A stretch of DNA of 55,724 nt, from positions 1 through 55,724 of the forward strand of contig NZ_BLZO01000084.1 in NCBI RefSeq assembly GCF_014132355.1, given 5' to 3'. Within the stretch, counting starts at the first letter, position 1, and each line of letters opens with the position of its first letter. Of the stretch, positions 37,471 through 47,419 are shown one piece after another. Made by a program: the position numbers and the translations under genes. Below the pieces are notes generated by a model. The model did no database searches, had not been told where the DNA came from, and saw only the letters and a program-made list of their open reading frames with translations. Source of the stretch: Okeania sp. KiyG1 (lineage in GTDB: Bacteria > Cyanobacteriota > Cyanobacteriia > Cyanobacteriales > Microcoleaceae).

Positions 37471-37635
37471 GCCGATTTTTCTTTCTTTCTTCTTCTTCCT
37501 TCTTTCTTTCTTCTTCTTCCTTCTTCTTCCTTCTTTCCTTCTTCTTTCCTTCTTCCTTCTTCCTTCTTCTTCCTTCTTTCTTCTTTCTTCCTTCTTCCTT
37601 CTTCCTTCTTCCCTCTTCCCTCTTCCTTCTTCCTT
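37470..37635. repeat. Pyrimidine microsatellite (CTTCTTC)n
   Basis: About 165 nt are nearly pure C/T in TTCTTCC, TTCTTTC and CCTCTTCC words. It abuts the stop of the subtilase gene. The frame over it encodes only Ser/Phe/Leu repeats and is not a gene. Confidence 0.88.
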
Positions 37636-37640
37636 CTTCC

Positions 37641-39278
37641 CTAAACTATAACTTGATTAGGATTAGCTGTATCGGTAATTATATATTCCACTTGGTCGGG
37701 AGTTAAAAAAGGATTAGCACTCAAAGCTAAAGCAGCTACACCAGCAACATGAGGAGCTGCCATTGATGTACCACTTAGATTTCCAAAATCATTATTAGGA
37801 AAAGTTGAATAAATATTATCTCCAGGAGCAACAACATAATTTAGTGTTGTTGACCCAGCACGGTTAGAAAAGTCACTAATTCTGCCTGTAATATCTGTTG
37901 ACCCAACAGGAATTCCCCATTGTTGTAGATTATTAGCTGGATATTCAGGAAAACTACTACCGTCATTACCTGCTGACATAACTACCACAACTCCTCTTTC
38001 TGTTGCGTAACGGATGGCATCATTCACTACAGAAGAATAAAAACTTCTCCCAAAACTCATGTTAATCACATGGGCACCATTATTAACTGCATAGTAAACG
38101 CCAGCAGCAGCATCATCAGGGGCAATTGTCTCAAAATTTCCTACTTTAACAGGCATAATTTTAGCATTAGGAGCAATTCCTGTAATTCCTAAGCCATTCT
38201 GTTGAGCGGCGATCGTACCTGCAATATGAGTACCGTGACCGAAAATATCCATCGGGCTATTATCATTATTGATAAAATCCCATCCTCTAACATCATCTAC
38301 ATATCCATTACCATCATCATCAAAACCATTGTTAGGAATTTCATTGATGTTAGTCCAGATATTACCTGCTAAATCAAAATGATTGTAATCAACCCCACTA
38401 TCTATCACTGCTACTACAATACCTTGCCCGGTATAACCTTGATTCCAGACTTCGGGAGCATTAATTGTTTCGACATTCCAATTATTAAAATCAAAAGCTT
38501 CAGGAAAAGGAGTTGGTGCGTTGATAGTTTGAGCTACTGCTGCATTTGCATCAACTAAACCATATCCATAGGTACTATTATAACCACCAGAATTAAATGA
38601 AGGTCCAGAATTAAATGAGGGTGTCGCTGACAAACTCAGATTATAATTTGTATTTCCACTGTATTGACTTACTTTAACGTAATAAGTACCGGGGTTTAAA
38701 TTAGACACATTAATTTCTTCGGGAGTGCTGCCATAAGCAAGGGAAAAATCAATTGTTTCTCCAAAACCATCGTTATTTCTGTCTTCGAGCAAGTCTACAT
38801 CAGCATCTGCACTCAAACCAGATAAAAATAAGTTAAAGTCACTGGTTGTATTCAAATAGAAACGATAATAGTCTACGGAGTCGAAGTCACCTACAAAATC
38901 ACTCCAAGTTTGATTGGTATTCAAAACCCCAATATCGCGAGCGTTTATCAAGGTGTCATCTGACTGTGGGAATTGGTTGATTTGACTTGCTATTCTCTGA
39001 GAGTCAATTAATTCACCAGTTAGTAAATCTGTTCCGGAATGGTTTTCGATAACTTCAGTGTGATATTTTAGGTCAGGAGTAATATTACTGTTTATTTGTG
39101 AGGGGAAATTTATTTCATCTGTCACAATTTGCTGTTTTATTAAGATATTATTAACAGATGAAATTGCTTCTTCATAATTATTTAACTGTTCGGGTTCGGG
39201 TATGATAGAAATGTTATTCACATCAATAACTGGAAGAAGATTATCGGCGGAATTTTCAGGATAGTTTGAAGGAAACAT
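37641..39278 (-). CDS. S8 subtilisin-like serine protease with PPC-like domain
   Basis: A 545-aa protein. Residues about 105-215 form a bacterial pre-peptidase C-terminal-like beta domain (ARDIGVLNTNQTWSDFVGDFDSVDYYRFYL...). The peptidase domain starts near 265. Its triad is D293 (VIDSGVDYNH), H348 (FGHGTHIAG) and S505 (GTSMAAPHVAG), with oxyanion N438 (SAGND). All are intact. Here the PPC-like domain is N-terminal to the catalytic domain. The first 100 residues are low complexity, with no classical signal peptide. The last ten residues overlap the edge of the pyrimidine tract, so the C-terminus may be shortened. Confidence 0.93.
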   Translation of the reverse strand: MFPSNYPENSADNLLPVIDVNNISIIPEPEQLNNYEEAISSVNNILIKQQIVTDEINFPSQINSNITPDLKYHTEVIENHSGTDLLTGELIDSQRIASQINQFPQSDDTLINARDIGVLNTNQTWSDFVGDFDSVDYYRFYLNTTSDFNLFLSGLSADADVDLLEDRNNDGFGETIDFSLAYGSTPEEINVSNLNPGTYYVKVSQYSGNTNYNLSLSATPSFNSGPSFNSGGYNSTYGYGLVDANAAVAQTINAPTPFPEAFDFNNWNVETINAPEVWNQGYTGQGIVVAVIDSGVDYNHFDLAGNIWTNINEIPNNGFDDDGNGYVDDVRGWDFINNDNSPMDIFGHGTHIAGTIAAQQNGLGITGIAPNAKIMPVKVGNFETIAPDDAAAGVYYAVNNGAHVINMSFGRSFYSSVVNDAIRYATERGVVVVMSAGNDGSSFPEYPANNLQQWGIPVGSTDITGRISDFSNRAGSTTLNYVVAPGDNIYSTFPNNDFGNLSGTSMAAPHVAGVAALALSANPFLTPDQVEYIITDTANPNQVIV

Positions 39279-39512
39279 AGTTTTTTTGGGTAGAAAGTAC
39301 GGCGTTGCACAGTGACGAATGATTTGAGATTTTTGATGAACAAGATTTTGGATTTGAGAATTGGTAGAATGATTAATTAATGGTTTTTTTTAGTCAAAAT
39401 CTAAAGCAATTTTTTGCAGTATCATTCCATAATGTGCAACCCCGAAAGTACAAATATTTTTATGTCTATGAAGGAGTCAGGAGGTAAGCATTTCCTGCGG
39501 AATGCTGCGCAA

Positions 39513-39545
<33 letters not shown>

Positions 39546-39865
39546 TAGCCTCCTACCGGAGGAACTGCGGACTTCAGCTTTATTACCTTTAGTGGACAAT
39601 TTAAGCTCGTTGTTCTTGTGCTTCAATTCTTTGTTCAAAAATGCAGTAGAAGTTAAGCAAATACTTGGTTCATTCATTTCTATTGCGCTCGAGCTGACTG
39701 CTAATAGCTAAATGCTTACGTCAGGAGTCAGAAGTCAGGAGGAAAGAAAGAAGAAGAAAGAGAAAGTTTTTTTATCGCGCTCTTATCCAGATATGATATA
39801 AGTCCTGAAAGGGAAAAAGTAGATATTTCCCAAATTTTTACACAAACGATACGAATAGAAATCTC

Positions 39866-39996
39866 CGGAAATTACACATATAGATCATTTTTTGTGTCTT
39901 TTTTCAGAAATTTTCTTCCCTGTTGCCTGTTGCCTGTTCCCTGTTGCCTGTTGCCTACTTTTGCAAAAAGTCTATTCTTTTTCACCAGATGTCTAA
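39866..39996. repeat. Dispersed AT-rich repeat, copy B
   Basis: Matches 90-196: TTTTTTGTG, TTTTTTCAGAAA, GCAAAAAGTCTATTC, TCTAATAG. Its CCTGTTG run is expanded (about six words) compared with copy A. Confidence 0.65.
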
Positions 39997-40126
39997 TAGA
40001 CATCTCCAAAAATTAAAAATAAAATCAATTATTATCCAGAAATTATCAATTATTCCCCTCCAGGGAGGGGTTAGGGGTGGGTTCCCTGTTGCCTGTTCCC
40101 TGTTCCCTCTTTTCTGGAGATGTCTA
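39997..40126. mobile_element. 130-bp MITE (TAGACATCTCCA family)
   Basis: Ends TAGACATCTCCAAAAA and TTTCTGGAGATGTCTA. The interior holds a CCCCTCC...GGGGTGGG repeat and a CCTGTTC run. A second, larger copy is at 50459-50684. Confidence 0.8.
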
Positions 40127-40295
40127 ATGAGAAATGATATGAAAGGAAACCTCAACCTCTATCATATCAACATATATCTGATTGATTAGAGGTTATGCAC
40201 AAAAAGGCGTTGCTGAATAAATGTATGATTTCACAAGAGTCAGGACTCAATAGGTAGCTATATCAAGTATTTATGCTTAATTTATTCTCTAGTAG

Positions 40296-40442
40296 TGGAC
40301 TGTTTCATCTTAAATGTTGCATTAGAAAATGGGGTGATGGGAACCCACCCTCGCCCCTCCCTCCCTGGAGGGGAATTTGGGGGTGATGGGGGGATGGGGT
40401 GACGAAAAAAGCGCTCTGCACTATTTTAGGTGAAACAGTCCA
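40296..40442. mobile_element. 147-bp MITE (TGGACTGTTTCA family)
   Basis: The terminal 12 bp TGGACTGTTTCA and TGAAACAGTCCA are exact complements, extended imperfectly by AAAT.GTGCA. A relative lies inside the 50459-50684 element. Confidence 0.8.
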
Positions 40443-40953
40443 GTAGGGTGCGTTAATGAAATGTAATGTACCTATCTAGATTTTACAGCGGTTTTCATTT
40501 CAGTAGACCATAGTAGGGACGCCCTTATGCAACGTCCCTACAGGGTTTTGGTTATGGCGATGTAGTTCATCAATGAACAAAAGCACTGTAATTTTCTGTG
40601 TGTTATATCAAATCAGCAACACCCACAAAAAAACTCGGTTAATTTCAGTAACCGGGTTTCTAATTGATATTGATATAGCAGTCGTCATTACTGCATTTGA
40701 CTTATGAAATAGCTCAAACAGCAGGATATTACCGAATAATTAATTATTAATTATTAAATAATTCTGGTTTAAAGCCTCCCCTTTTAAGGTAATTATCCAT
40801 TATCCATTAATGAATAATCAAGCTTTTTCTTCTTCCTTCTTCTTCTTTATTCCCTCCTGACTCCTGACTTCCCCTCCCCTCCACGGTCGGGGTTAGGGGT
40901 GGGTTTACTCCTAAGTAATTAAGATTAATACCATACACGCGCTTCAACAACGC

Positions 40954-43860
40954 CTAAAATCCATTTCCTATCAAGATAAATGATGACCAATAGTAAGGAT
41001 TATTTGCTTCTTTATCCTTTCCAGTAATCATATTTATTTGAGCTTGCCGCAATGCTTCTGTTCTGCTTTTTCCTTCTTGTAATACTGTGTAAAAAGTATT
41101 CATTAATTGAGCTGAATCATCATTAACTCGCCACAAGGAGGTAACTATTGCTTCAACTCCGGCATTTTGCATTTGATAACCAAAACCTACTATTTCTTCT
41201 CCATTACCTATTTGTCCGCCAATGTTAGTTTCGGAAGCACTTAATACGACTAAATCTACATCGGGTAATGACCAACTTTCCATATCGCGCAGAGTTACAC
41301 GATCGCCATCTCCAAATAATATGAAAGAGTCTTCTGGTTTCCCATTTCCTGTTTCTCCATTTAATAAGACAACGGGGGTATCTAAATGCACAATATTGTA
41401 GTCATTAAAACTACTAATTGTTGTTTCAGAACTAAATTCGTTGTTAACAAGTTTACGAGAGTCAGGAATTGTTTCTGTTAAATTTTCGACTAATTTTACT
41501 GTTGTTGGTGTTAATTCAACTTGGCGAGTTCCGACCTGAACTTGATAATTACCTTCGGTTAAAGCTGCTGCCAATACACGGGGTTGATTCTTCGGTTGAG
41601 GCTCAAAATTAGTTAGACTAGCTGCAATTATATTATTCACACCAAAATTTTCTACTAACCATTTTTCTCCGTCATAAAGTGCTGCTAAAGGAAGATAATG
41701 TAGTTGATTATCTGGTGCATAAATAATAGTATTGGCATTTGCTTTAATTAACTCATCTTCTATTGGTTTGATTAACCAATTATAGAGTTTTTCCGCAGAA
41801 CCTTTGACATCTCCAACAGGAGTCAAAATTGTTAGCCGAAACTCAGCGATCGCTTGTTCTATTTCTTCTGCTTTTACTTCTACGGTTTTGTGTATTGGGT
41901 CGCCTTCTGCTTTGATTAATACTAATTCTAATTTATCTGCCAAAATTAACGGATAAAATAGCACTGTTCCAGGTAATTTTTGTAATTTTGCTTGTAAATC
42001 CTTAAATTCTGGAAAATCCTCTTTTAAATTATTTTTATCAATCTCCCGTTCTAAAATATCTGTTATATCTTCAGTCAGTATTTGTTCTTCAGCAGCTAAT
42101 AGTTTAACTCCGGTTGCTGTTGCTTCATTCCCCTTAATATTCCCTAGATAATTATCTAATTCTTGAATTTTCAACAAATCTAATACTTGTTGAGCTTCCA
42201 CAATACGTTCTTGTTGTAATAGTAAACCTGCTAAATTTCGATAAATTTCTTCAGGCTTTTCTAAGAAACTTTTCTCGCTTTCCTGACTCCGTATAGTTTC
42301 ATTCAAATTAACAGCTTGCTTATAAAAAACCACTGCCAATTCTGGTTTTTCCTGAGCTACTAATATTGTGCCTAACTGCTCATAAATTTTACCCTCCTTA
42401 AACCTTTCCTCACTCTCTTTATATATTGCCAATGCTTCTACTAAATTTTCTAAAGCTTGAGGATATTGTCTGAGCTGAAACATAGAATCTCCTATTCCTT
42501 CATAAGCCACAGCAACAGCATTTTTATCCTCCTTATCTGGTAAATTATTCAAAGCAAGTTTATGATAATTCAGAGCAATAGAATAATCACCAGAACTATA
42601 ATAAGCTTCACCCAAAGCATTAAAATTGGCAGCAATAACCGACTTTTCTCCTGCTTCCTTATTCATAGGCAAAGCCTTTAATAAAACTTGCTTGGCTTTA
42701 TCATTTTCTCCCAAACGGTTATAAACTTTACCTAAACCAAGAGTGGCTTTACCTTCCCCCGCCTTATCTTCTGCTTCTTGATAAAAAGCTAAACTTTGTT
42801 CATAAATTGATTGTGCTTTAACATCTTCTCCTATTTCATAATAAGCATCACCCAAATAATCCAAAGCCTCTAATTGAGCAGTCTTATCCTCCGCAGCTTT
42901 AGCAGCTTCTAACCCTTTTTCATAAACCTCCAATGCTTTAGTTTCTTCTCCTTGCTTTTCATAAAGTTCCCCCATAAAACCATAAATTCGCCCCACACTT
43001 CTTTGGTCGCCAATACCTTCTAACATCGCCACAGCTTGCCGAAAATATTTCAGAGCTTCAGAGTCTTCACCCTTTTCCCGATAGACAAAACCTATATTAT
43101 TTAATAAACGACCAACCCCAGCATTATCATTAATTTCCCTACGCACAGTTAAAGCTTTTTGATATGTTTCCAAAGCCTTCTCATAATTACCCATCCGAAA
43201 GTAGACCACCCCCATATTATTGAGAGTACGTCCTCTATTTCGGCGATCGCCCACCTCTTCTCGAATAGTCAGCGCCTGTTCGTAAAATTCCAGTGCTTGG
43301 TCAAGTTGTCCCTGACTTGCCTTAACCGCAGCAATATTATGCAATGACTCTCCTTCATTAGGACGGTCCTTCACCGCTTGAGAAATATCTAAAGCCTCTT
43401 GATGCAAATTTAACGCTTGGGAAAATTCCCTCTGTCGTTGATAGGTAAAACCAATCAAGTTTAGAGTCTCCGATATCCCAGGGCGGTCATTTATTTTTCG
43501 GCGAATAGTTAAAGCTTGTTGCAAAACATCTAAAGCTTGTTCATATTCCCTTTGGTTAACATAAACATCCCCCATATTATTCAGGGTTTGGGCAATTCCG
43601 GCCTGGTCCCCCAGCTCCTTACGAATTGCTAAAACTTTTTCGTAGCTTTCCAGGGCCTCATCAAACTTTCCTGTCCGAAATTTTTCCACACCTGTTTCAA
43701 ATAACTTATCTGCTTCAGCCTTGGAGGCAGAAGGTTCTGGCGAACTTTCCGCTTCAGGAGTTTGGGCCAAGACATTCGGGATATTTGTGATGGTGTGTAC
43801 TGGAAAAAGAATAATAGCGATCGCGCTCAAGTAACTAAGGTAGAGATAGGAATTCTTCAC
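40954..43860 (-). CDS. Secreted TPR-CHAT protein with a degenerate catalytic dyad
   Basis: A 968-aa protein. A signal peptide (LSYLSAIAIILFPVHT...NVLAQ) spans residues 1-33. About 12 TPRs follow from residue 48 to 570 (for example ALESYEKVLAIRKELGDQAGIAQTLNNMGDVYVNQREYEQAL). A CHAT caspase-like domain occupies about 690-968. The conserved His motif (normally HLATHG) is H825-L-D-T-P829-V, so the catalytic His is Pro. The catalytic Cys motif (normally LSACET) is LSA-S876-ET. The C-terminal WRVNDDSAQLMNTFY and YYWSSFILIGNG are normal. It probably folds but lacks protease activity. Confidence 0.9.
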   Translation of the reverse strand: MKNSYLYLSYLSAIAIILFPVHTITNIPNVLAQTPEAESSPEPSASKAEADKLFETGVEKFRTGKFDEALESYEKVLAIRKELGDQAGIAQTLNNMGDVYVNQREYEQALDVLQQALTIRRKINDRPGISETLNLIGFTYQRQREFSQALNLHQEALDISQAVKDRPNEGESLHNIAAVKASQGQLDQALEFYEQALTIREEVGDRRNRGRTLNNMGVVYFRMGNYEKALETYQKALTVRREINDNAGVGRLLNNIGFVYREKGEDSEALKYFRQAVAMLEGIGDQRSVGRIYGFMGELYEKQGEETKALEVYEKGLEAAKAAEDKTAQLEALDYLGDAYYEIGEDVKAQSIYEQSLAFYQEAEDKAGEGKATLGLGKVYNRLGENDKAKQVLLKALPMNKEAGEKSVIAANFNALGEAYYSSGDYSIALNYHKLALNNLPDKEDKNAVAVAYEGIGDSMFQLRQYPQALENLVEALAIYKESEERFKEGKIYEQLGTILVAQEKPELAVVFYKQAVNLNETIRSQESEKSFLEKPEEIYRNLAGLLLQQERIVEAQQVLDLLKIQELDNYLGNIKGNEATATGVKLLAAEEQILTEDITDILEREIDKNNLKEDFPEFKDLQAKLQKLPGTVLFYPLILADKLELVLIKAEGDPIHKTVEVKAEEIEQAIAEFRLTILTPVGDVKGSAEKLYNWLIKPIEDELIKANANTIIYAPDNQLHYLPLAALYDGEKWLVENFGVNNIIAASLTNFEPQPKNQPRVLAAALTEGNYQVQVGTRQVELTPTTVKLVENLTETIPDSRKLVNNEFSSETTISSFNDYNIVHLDTPVVLLNGETGNGKPEDSFILFGDGDRVTLRDMESWSLPDVDLVVLSASETNIGGQIGNGEEIVGFGYQMQNAGVEAIVTSLWRVNDDSAQLMNTFYTVLQEGKSRTEALRQAQINMITGKDKEANNPYYWSSFILIGNGF

Positions 43861-44417
43861 TGTAGGAGTCCTCTAAAAAAGTCAAAAGTCAAAAGTCAAA
43901 ATTAAAAAGTCAAAAGTATTGATTTGTAATTGTTTTAGGATTTTGTAACTGGTCAGTTATTTCCGCCATCCTGCACTAGCTAAAGACCATATCATCTTAA
44001 TCTGGCCATTTAGCATTATGGGTCTTACTATATATCCTCTTAAAAGATATTTTGTACTATTTTGTCTATCGGAGATTCTACTTACTAGAGAATTTTGTGT
44101 ATGAGGAGAGTTGATTTAGGATGAGTAAGACCTATACTATTTTTAATAAAAAAATTTCCGTGTAAAATAAGAACTAAGAAACTATATAAATAGATGAAAT
44201 GATAGATATTTTTACCCTTTTATCTTGTTTTTTCAGAAAAATCATTCATAAAAATGTATTTTGACATTGCCAATAAATTTTACTGAAAAATAGGAAATTA
44301 TTTTGATTGTCATGAGAATACTGCACTCAATAATTGTCTACAAGATTTTTTTATAAATTTATATTCTATGGCTGTAAATCTTGATTTACCTAATTCTTTA
44401 TTCAATTCGTATTAAAA
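43861..44417. other. Divergent intergenic region
   Basis: Separates the CHAT gene (minus) from a PATAN-REC gene (plus). Near 43876-43915 it has AAAAGTC heptamers like those of the 30.5-kb array. The rest is AT-rich and must hold both promoters. No gene. Confidence 0.55.
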
Positions 44418-45632
44418 ATGAACAGTAATGAAAATCGGAAAAATAAACTTTTTAATTTGTTGATCAATGAGCTTCCCGATCAATTTACAGGGAAGTTAGA
44501 AGTAAAGGGTTCTCAGAAAAGTTGGATGATCTTCTTTTGTGTTGGTCGTCTGGTTTGGGCTGCTGGTGGCGAACATCCTAACCGCAGGTTTCATAGGATT
44601 TGGAATCAATTTTGCCCGAATATTTCTCTGGCTAATATGAAGTTACGAGAGCAGAACGATATTAATAATTATTACTATCATCTTCTTTCTATTTTGTATA
44701 GAAAAAAAGTCTCAAGTGTCAGCCAACTTAAAGCAGTTGTTATTGAAAATATCAAAGAAGTTTTGTTTGATATTTTACTACAGCAATCACAAGAACTATT
44801 AGCTTATAATCTATCTCCAAGAGGATTAGAAAAATCATTAATTTTAATGTCTGCAATTATTCCTCCTGAAGCTATAATTCCTTCTCTTCATAAATCATTT
44901 TTAGCATGGCAGCAGTCTAATTTAACTGAATATTCTCCTAATTTAGTTCCTGAAATTATTAAACAAAAATTATTACAACAAATAGCTAAACCCAACTCTT
45001 ATAAAGCGATCGTTAAATTAGTGGATGGTCAAAGAACTCTCCGAGAGATAGCTATTTTGATGAATAAAGATTTGCGTCAATTAACTTTATTTTTAATGCC
45101 TTATGTGCGTAATGAATTAATTATTCTTAAATCAGTTCCAGATAAACAACGTATTGAAGGAAGCCCAGGATTACAGCCAGAACTGAATCAAAAGAAACCT
45201 CCAACAAAAATCAAAGAATTAATTATTTGCGTAGATGATAGTAAACAAGTTTGTTATATGTTAGAGAGAATTCTTAAAAGTGCAGATTATAGATTTATCG
45301 CAATTAAAGATTCTATTAAAGCATTACCAATAATTATTGAAAATAAACCCGATCTAATTTTTTTAGACTTAATGATGCCAATTGCTAATGGTTATGAAAT
45401 TTGTACTCAATTGCGACGAGTACCCATTTTTGAGAATACACCCATAATTATCATCACTGGAAACGATGGAGTAGTCGATAGAGTTCGCGCTAAAATGGTG
45501 GGAGCCACAGGGTATATAACCAAGCCTCTTGAGCCGAAAAAAATATTGGCAATAGTAAAGCGATATTTACATAATTATCCTCCTAAGTCACCACCTAAGT
45601 CGCCAGAAAAACCAGATCAAACAAGCTTATAA
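44418..45632 (+). CDS. PatA-like response regulator (PATAN + REC), copy 1
   Basis: A 404-aa protein. The N-terminal PATAN/DUF4388 domain includes LPDQFTGKLEVKG and WMIFFCVGRLVWAAGGEHPNRRF. A helical middle has LVDGQRTLREIAILMNKDLRQLTLFLMPYV. The C-terminal receiver (about 268-390) has D317 in LIFLDLMMP, DD in CVDDSK, T in IIITGND and K in ITKPLEP. There is no DNA-binding domain. Such proteins act in cyanobacterial phototaxis and motility, through pilus-motor contacts, or in heterocyst patterning. A paralogue follows at 45935. No histidine kinase is in the window. Confidence 0.92.
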   Translation: MNSNENRKNKLFNLLINELPDQFTGKLEVKGSQKSWMIFFCVGRLVWAAGGEHPNRRFHRIWNQFCPNISLANMKLREQNDINNYYYHLLSILYRKKVSSVSQLKAVVIENIKEVLFDILLQQSQELLAYNLSPRGLEKSLILMSAIIPPEAIIPSLHKSFLAWQQSNLTEYSPNLVPEIIKQKLLQQIAKPNSYKAIVKLVDGQRTLREIAILMNKDLRQLTLFLMPYVRNELIILKSVPDKQRIEGSPGLQPELNQKKPPTKIKELIICVDDSKQVCYMLERILKSADYRFIAIKDSIKALPIIIENKPDLIFLDLMMPIANGYEICTQLRRVPIFENTPIIIITGNDGVVDRVRAKMVGATGYITKPLEPKKILAIVKRYLHNYPPKSPPKSPEKPDQTSL

Positions 45633-45934
45633 GTTATTTGCAATTGTTTAGCTAGATCGAAATTTAACGACCGTAATAGTACTAATCTAAAACTGACTTT
45701 GAGGCTAATCTCACTTGATAATCAGCTTTTGGTGGCAACGAACGAAGGAATAGAAGTTTCAGTTTAGCCCAAACTAATATTATTTGAATTGACCATTACA
45801 TCTACAAAACTGTCAGTATTTTATTGTTATAAAATTAAAAATATCTTAAATGCCAGTATCAAAAAATTATACTATGTATACTATATTTTATAGTATAAAA
45901 TATCTGTTACAAATCTTATTATTTTAGACAACTT
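45633..45934. other. Intergenic between PATAN-REC genes
   Basis: 300 bp, AT-rich. The second gene probably has its own promoter; TATACTATATTTTATAGTAT near 45877-45897 is a palindrome-rich stretch close to it. Confidence 0.45.
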
Positions 45935-47170
45935 ATGTTATCCACTACAAATATTAATAATCTGAGTCTAACTAATCGACTAATCGCTATTAGTAGAAAA
46001 CAATTTACAGGTGGTTTAAATGTAGTAGCTAGCTCCACAGATAAGTGGAGTCTTTACTTTTTTAGAGGTCGTATAGTCTGGGGTTGTAGTGAACAATATT
46101 CTCGACGACAATTACGACAACATATCATACGGTATCAAGTTAAAATTAATCCGATAAATTTACACCCCTTTCAAATTAATAATAATCATAATTTCTGGAT
46201 TTATCAATTATTGTGTAGTTTACTGCAAGAACAGCAAATTACTAGAGAAAAGTTTGACAAGATAATTAAATCAATAGTTTTAGAAGTACTATTCGATATA
46301 TTACAACAGGAAAATCAGAGAAAAATAATTTACAAAATTGAACCAAATACTAAGAAAAACATCCTGCATTGGCCAATAGTTTTAATTGACACAAAAAGTA
46401 TTCTTAAAAAAGCAGTAGAAAACTGGTGTAATTGGAGTAATTCAGGGTTGAAAAATTTATCTCCTAACTTTGGGATAATTTTATCTCAACCAGAACAATT
46501 CCAAGCACAAATATCACCCATTCTCTATAATAAATTAGGAAAATTAATCAACAGTCAACGTAGTTTAAGAGATATCGCGAGTAAAATAAAATCAGACCAG
46601 TTTCGTCTAGCAAAATTTCTCTTGCCTCATATTCAAAAAGGATTAATTAAGCTGAGAAAACTACCAGATATTCCCGTAATTTTTCCCCACTTACAAAAAA
46701 CAAATCCACAGTTATATAAACAAAGAGAATGTAGCCAAGAGAAAAAAAATCAACCTTTAATTGCTTGTATAGATGATAGCCTAATAGTTTGCCATCAAAT
46801 GAAACAAATTGTGACTGCTAATAGTCTTGATTTTGTTGGTATTAACAGCTCAGTCCAAGCCATCATAACCTTGATAGAAAGAAAACCAGATTTGATTTTT
46901 TTAGACTTAATCATGCCCATAGCAAACGGTTATGAAATTTGTGCTCAGATTCGTCGTATTTCAGAATTAAAAGAAACACCAGTAATAATTTTAACAAGCA
47001 GTAATAGGTTAATAGATAGAGTTCGAGCAACAATGGTAGGATGTTCGGATTATCTGATTAAACCAGTTACAGAAAAACAAGTTCTAGAAATAGTTAATAA
47101 ATATGTAACTTCTAGTTCTTGCTTGCCTCAAAAACCTATGTCTGACACCCTAGCTCTACAGTTTTCTTAA
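45935..47170 (+). CDS. PatA-like response regulator (PATAN + REC), copy 2
   Basis: A 411-aa tandem paralogue of the preceding gene. PATAN: RKQFTGGLNVVASSTDKWSLYFFRGRIVWGCSEQYSRRQ. Middle: INSQRSLRDIASKIKSDQFRLAKFLLPHI. Receiver: IDDSLIVCHQM, D324 in LIFLDLIMPIANGYEICAQIRR, T in ILTSSN and K in YLIKPVTEK. All phosphotransfer residues are present. The sequences have diverged strongly outside the receiver, so their inputs or partners probably differ. Confidence 0.92.
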   Translation: MLSTTNINNLSLTNRLIAISRKQFTGGLNVVASSTDKWSLYFFRGRIVWGCSEQYSRRQLRQHIIRYQVKINPINLHPFQINNNHNFWIYQLLCSLLQEQQITREKFDKIIKSIVLEVLFDILQQENQRKIIYKIEPNTKKNILHWPIVLIDTKSILKKAVENWCNWSNSGLKNLSPNFGIILSQPEQFQAQISPILYNKLGKLINSQRSLRDIASKIKSDQFRLAKFLLPHIQKGLIKLRKLPDIPVIFPHLQKTNPQLYKQRECSQEKKNQPLIACIDDSLIVCHQMKQIVTANSLDFVGINSSVQAIITLIERKPDLIFLDLIMPIANGYEICAQIRRISELKETPVIILTSSNRLIDRVRATMVGCSDYLIKPVTEKQVLEIVNKYVTSSSCLPQKPMSDTLALQFS

Positions 47171-47419
47171 TTGCAATATGAGAATTTAGAATTCTGAATT
47201 CAGAATTCAGGAGTCAGGAGAGGAGAGTCATACCAAGGGTGAAAAAAGAATGTTTTAATCTATAATATAGAATCCGGTTATACAGTATATGTTTATAATT
47301 CTATCCACACTTTCTCGCCTTAAATCTCCCCATCCCCCCATCCCCCCATCTCCCCATCTCCCCATCTCCCCATCCCCCATCTCATATAATAAGTATTTAA
47401 CCGGATTTGATATAATCTG
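47171..47419. repeat. Intergenic with CCCCATC run
   Basis: From 47327 to 47385 it is an array of CCCCATC/CCCCATCT words. An AGAATTC run (47183-47205) matches the 49.5-kb array words. Confidence 0.6.

Noticed and set aside
37422-37706. Ser/Phe/Leu-rich protein-coding frame
   Set aside because: It is a translation of the pyrimidine microsatellite and overlaps the subtilase gene on the other strand.
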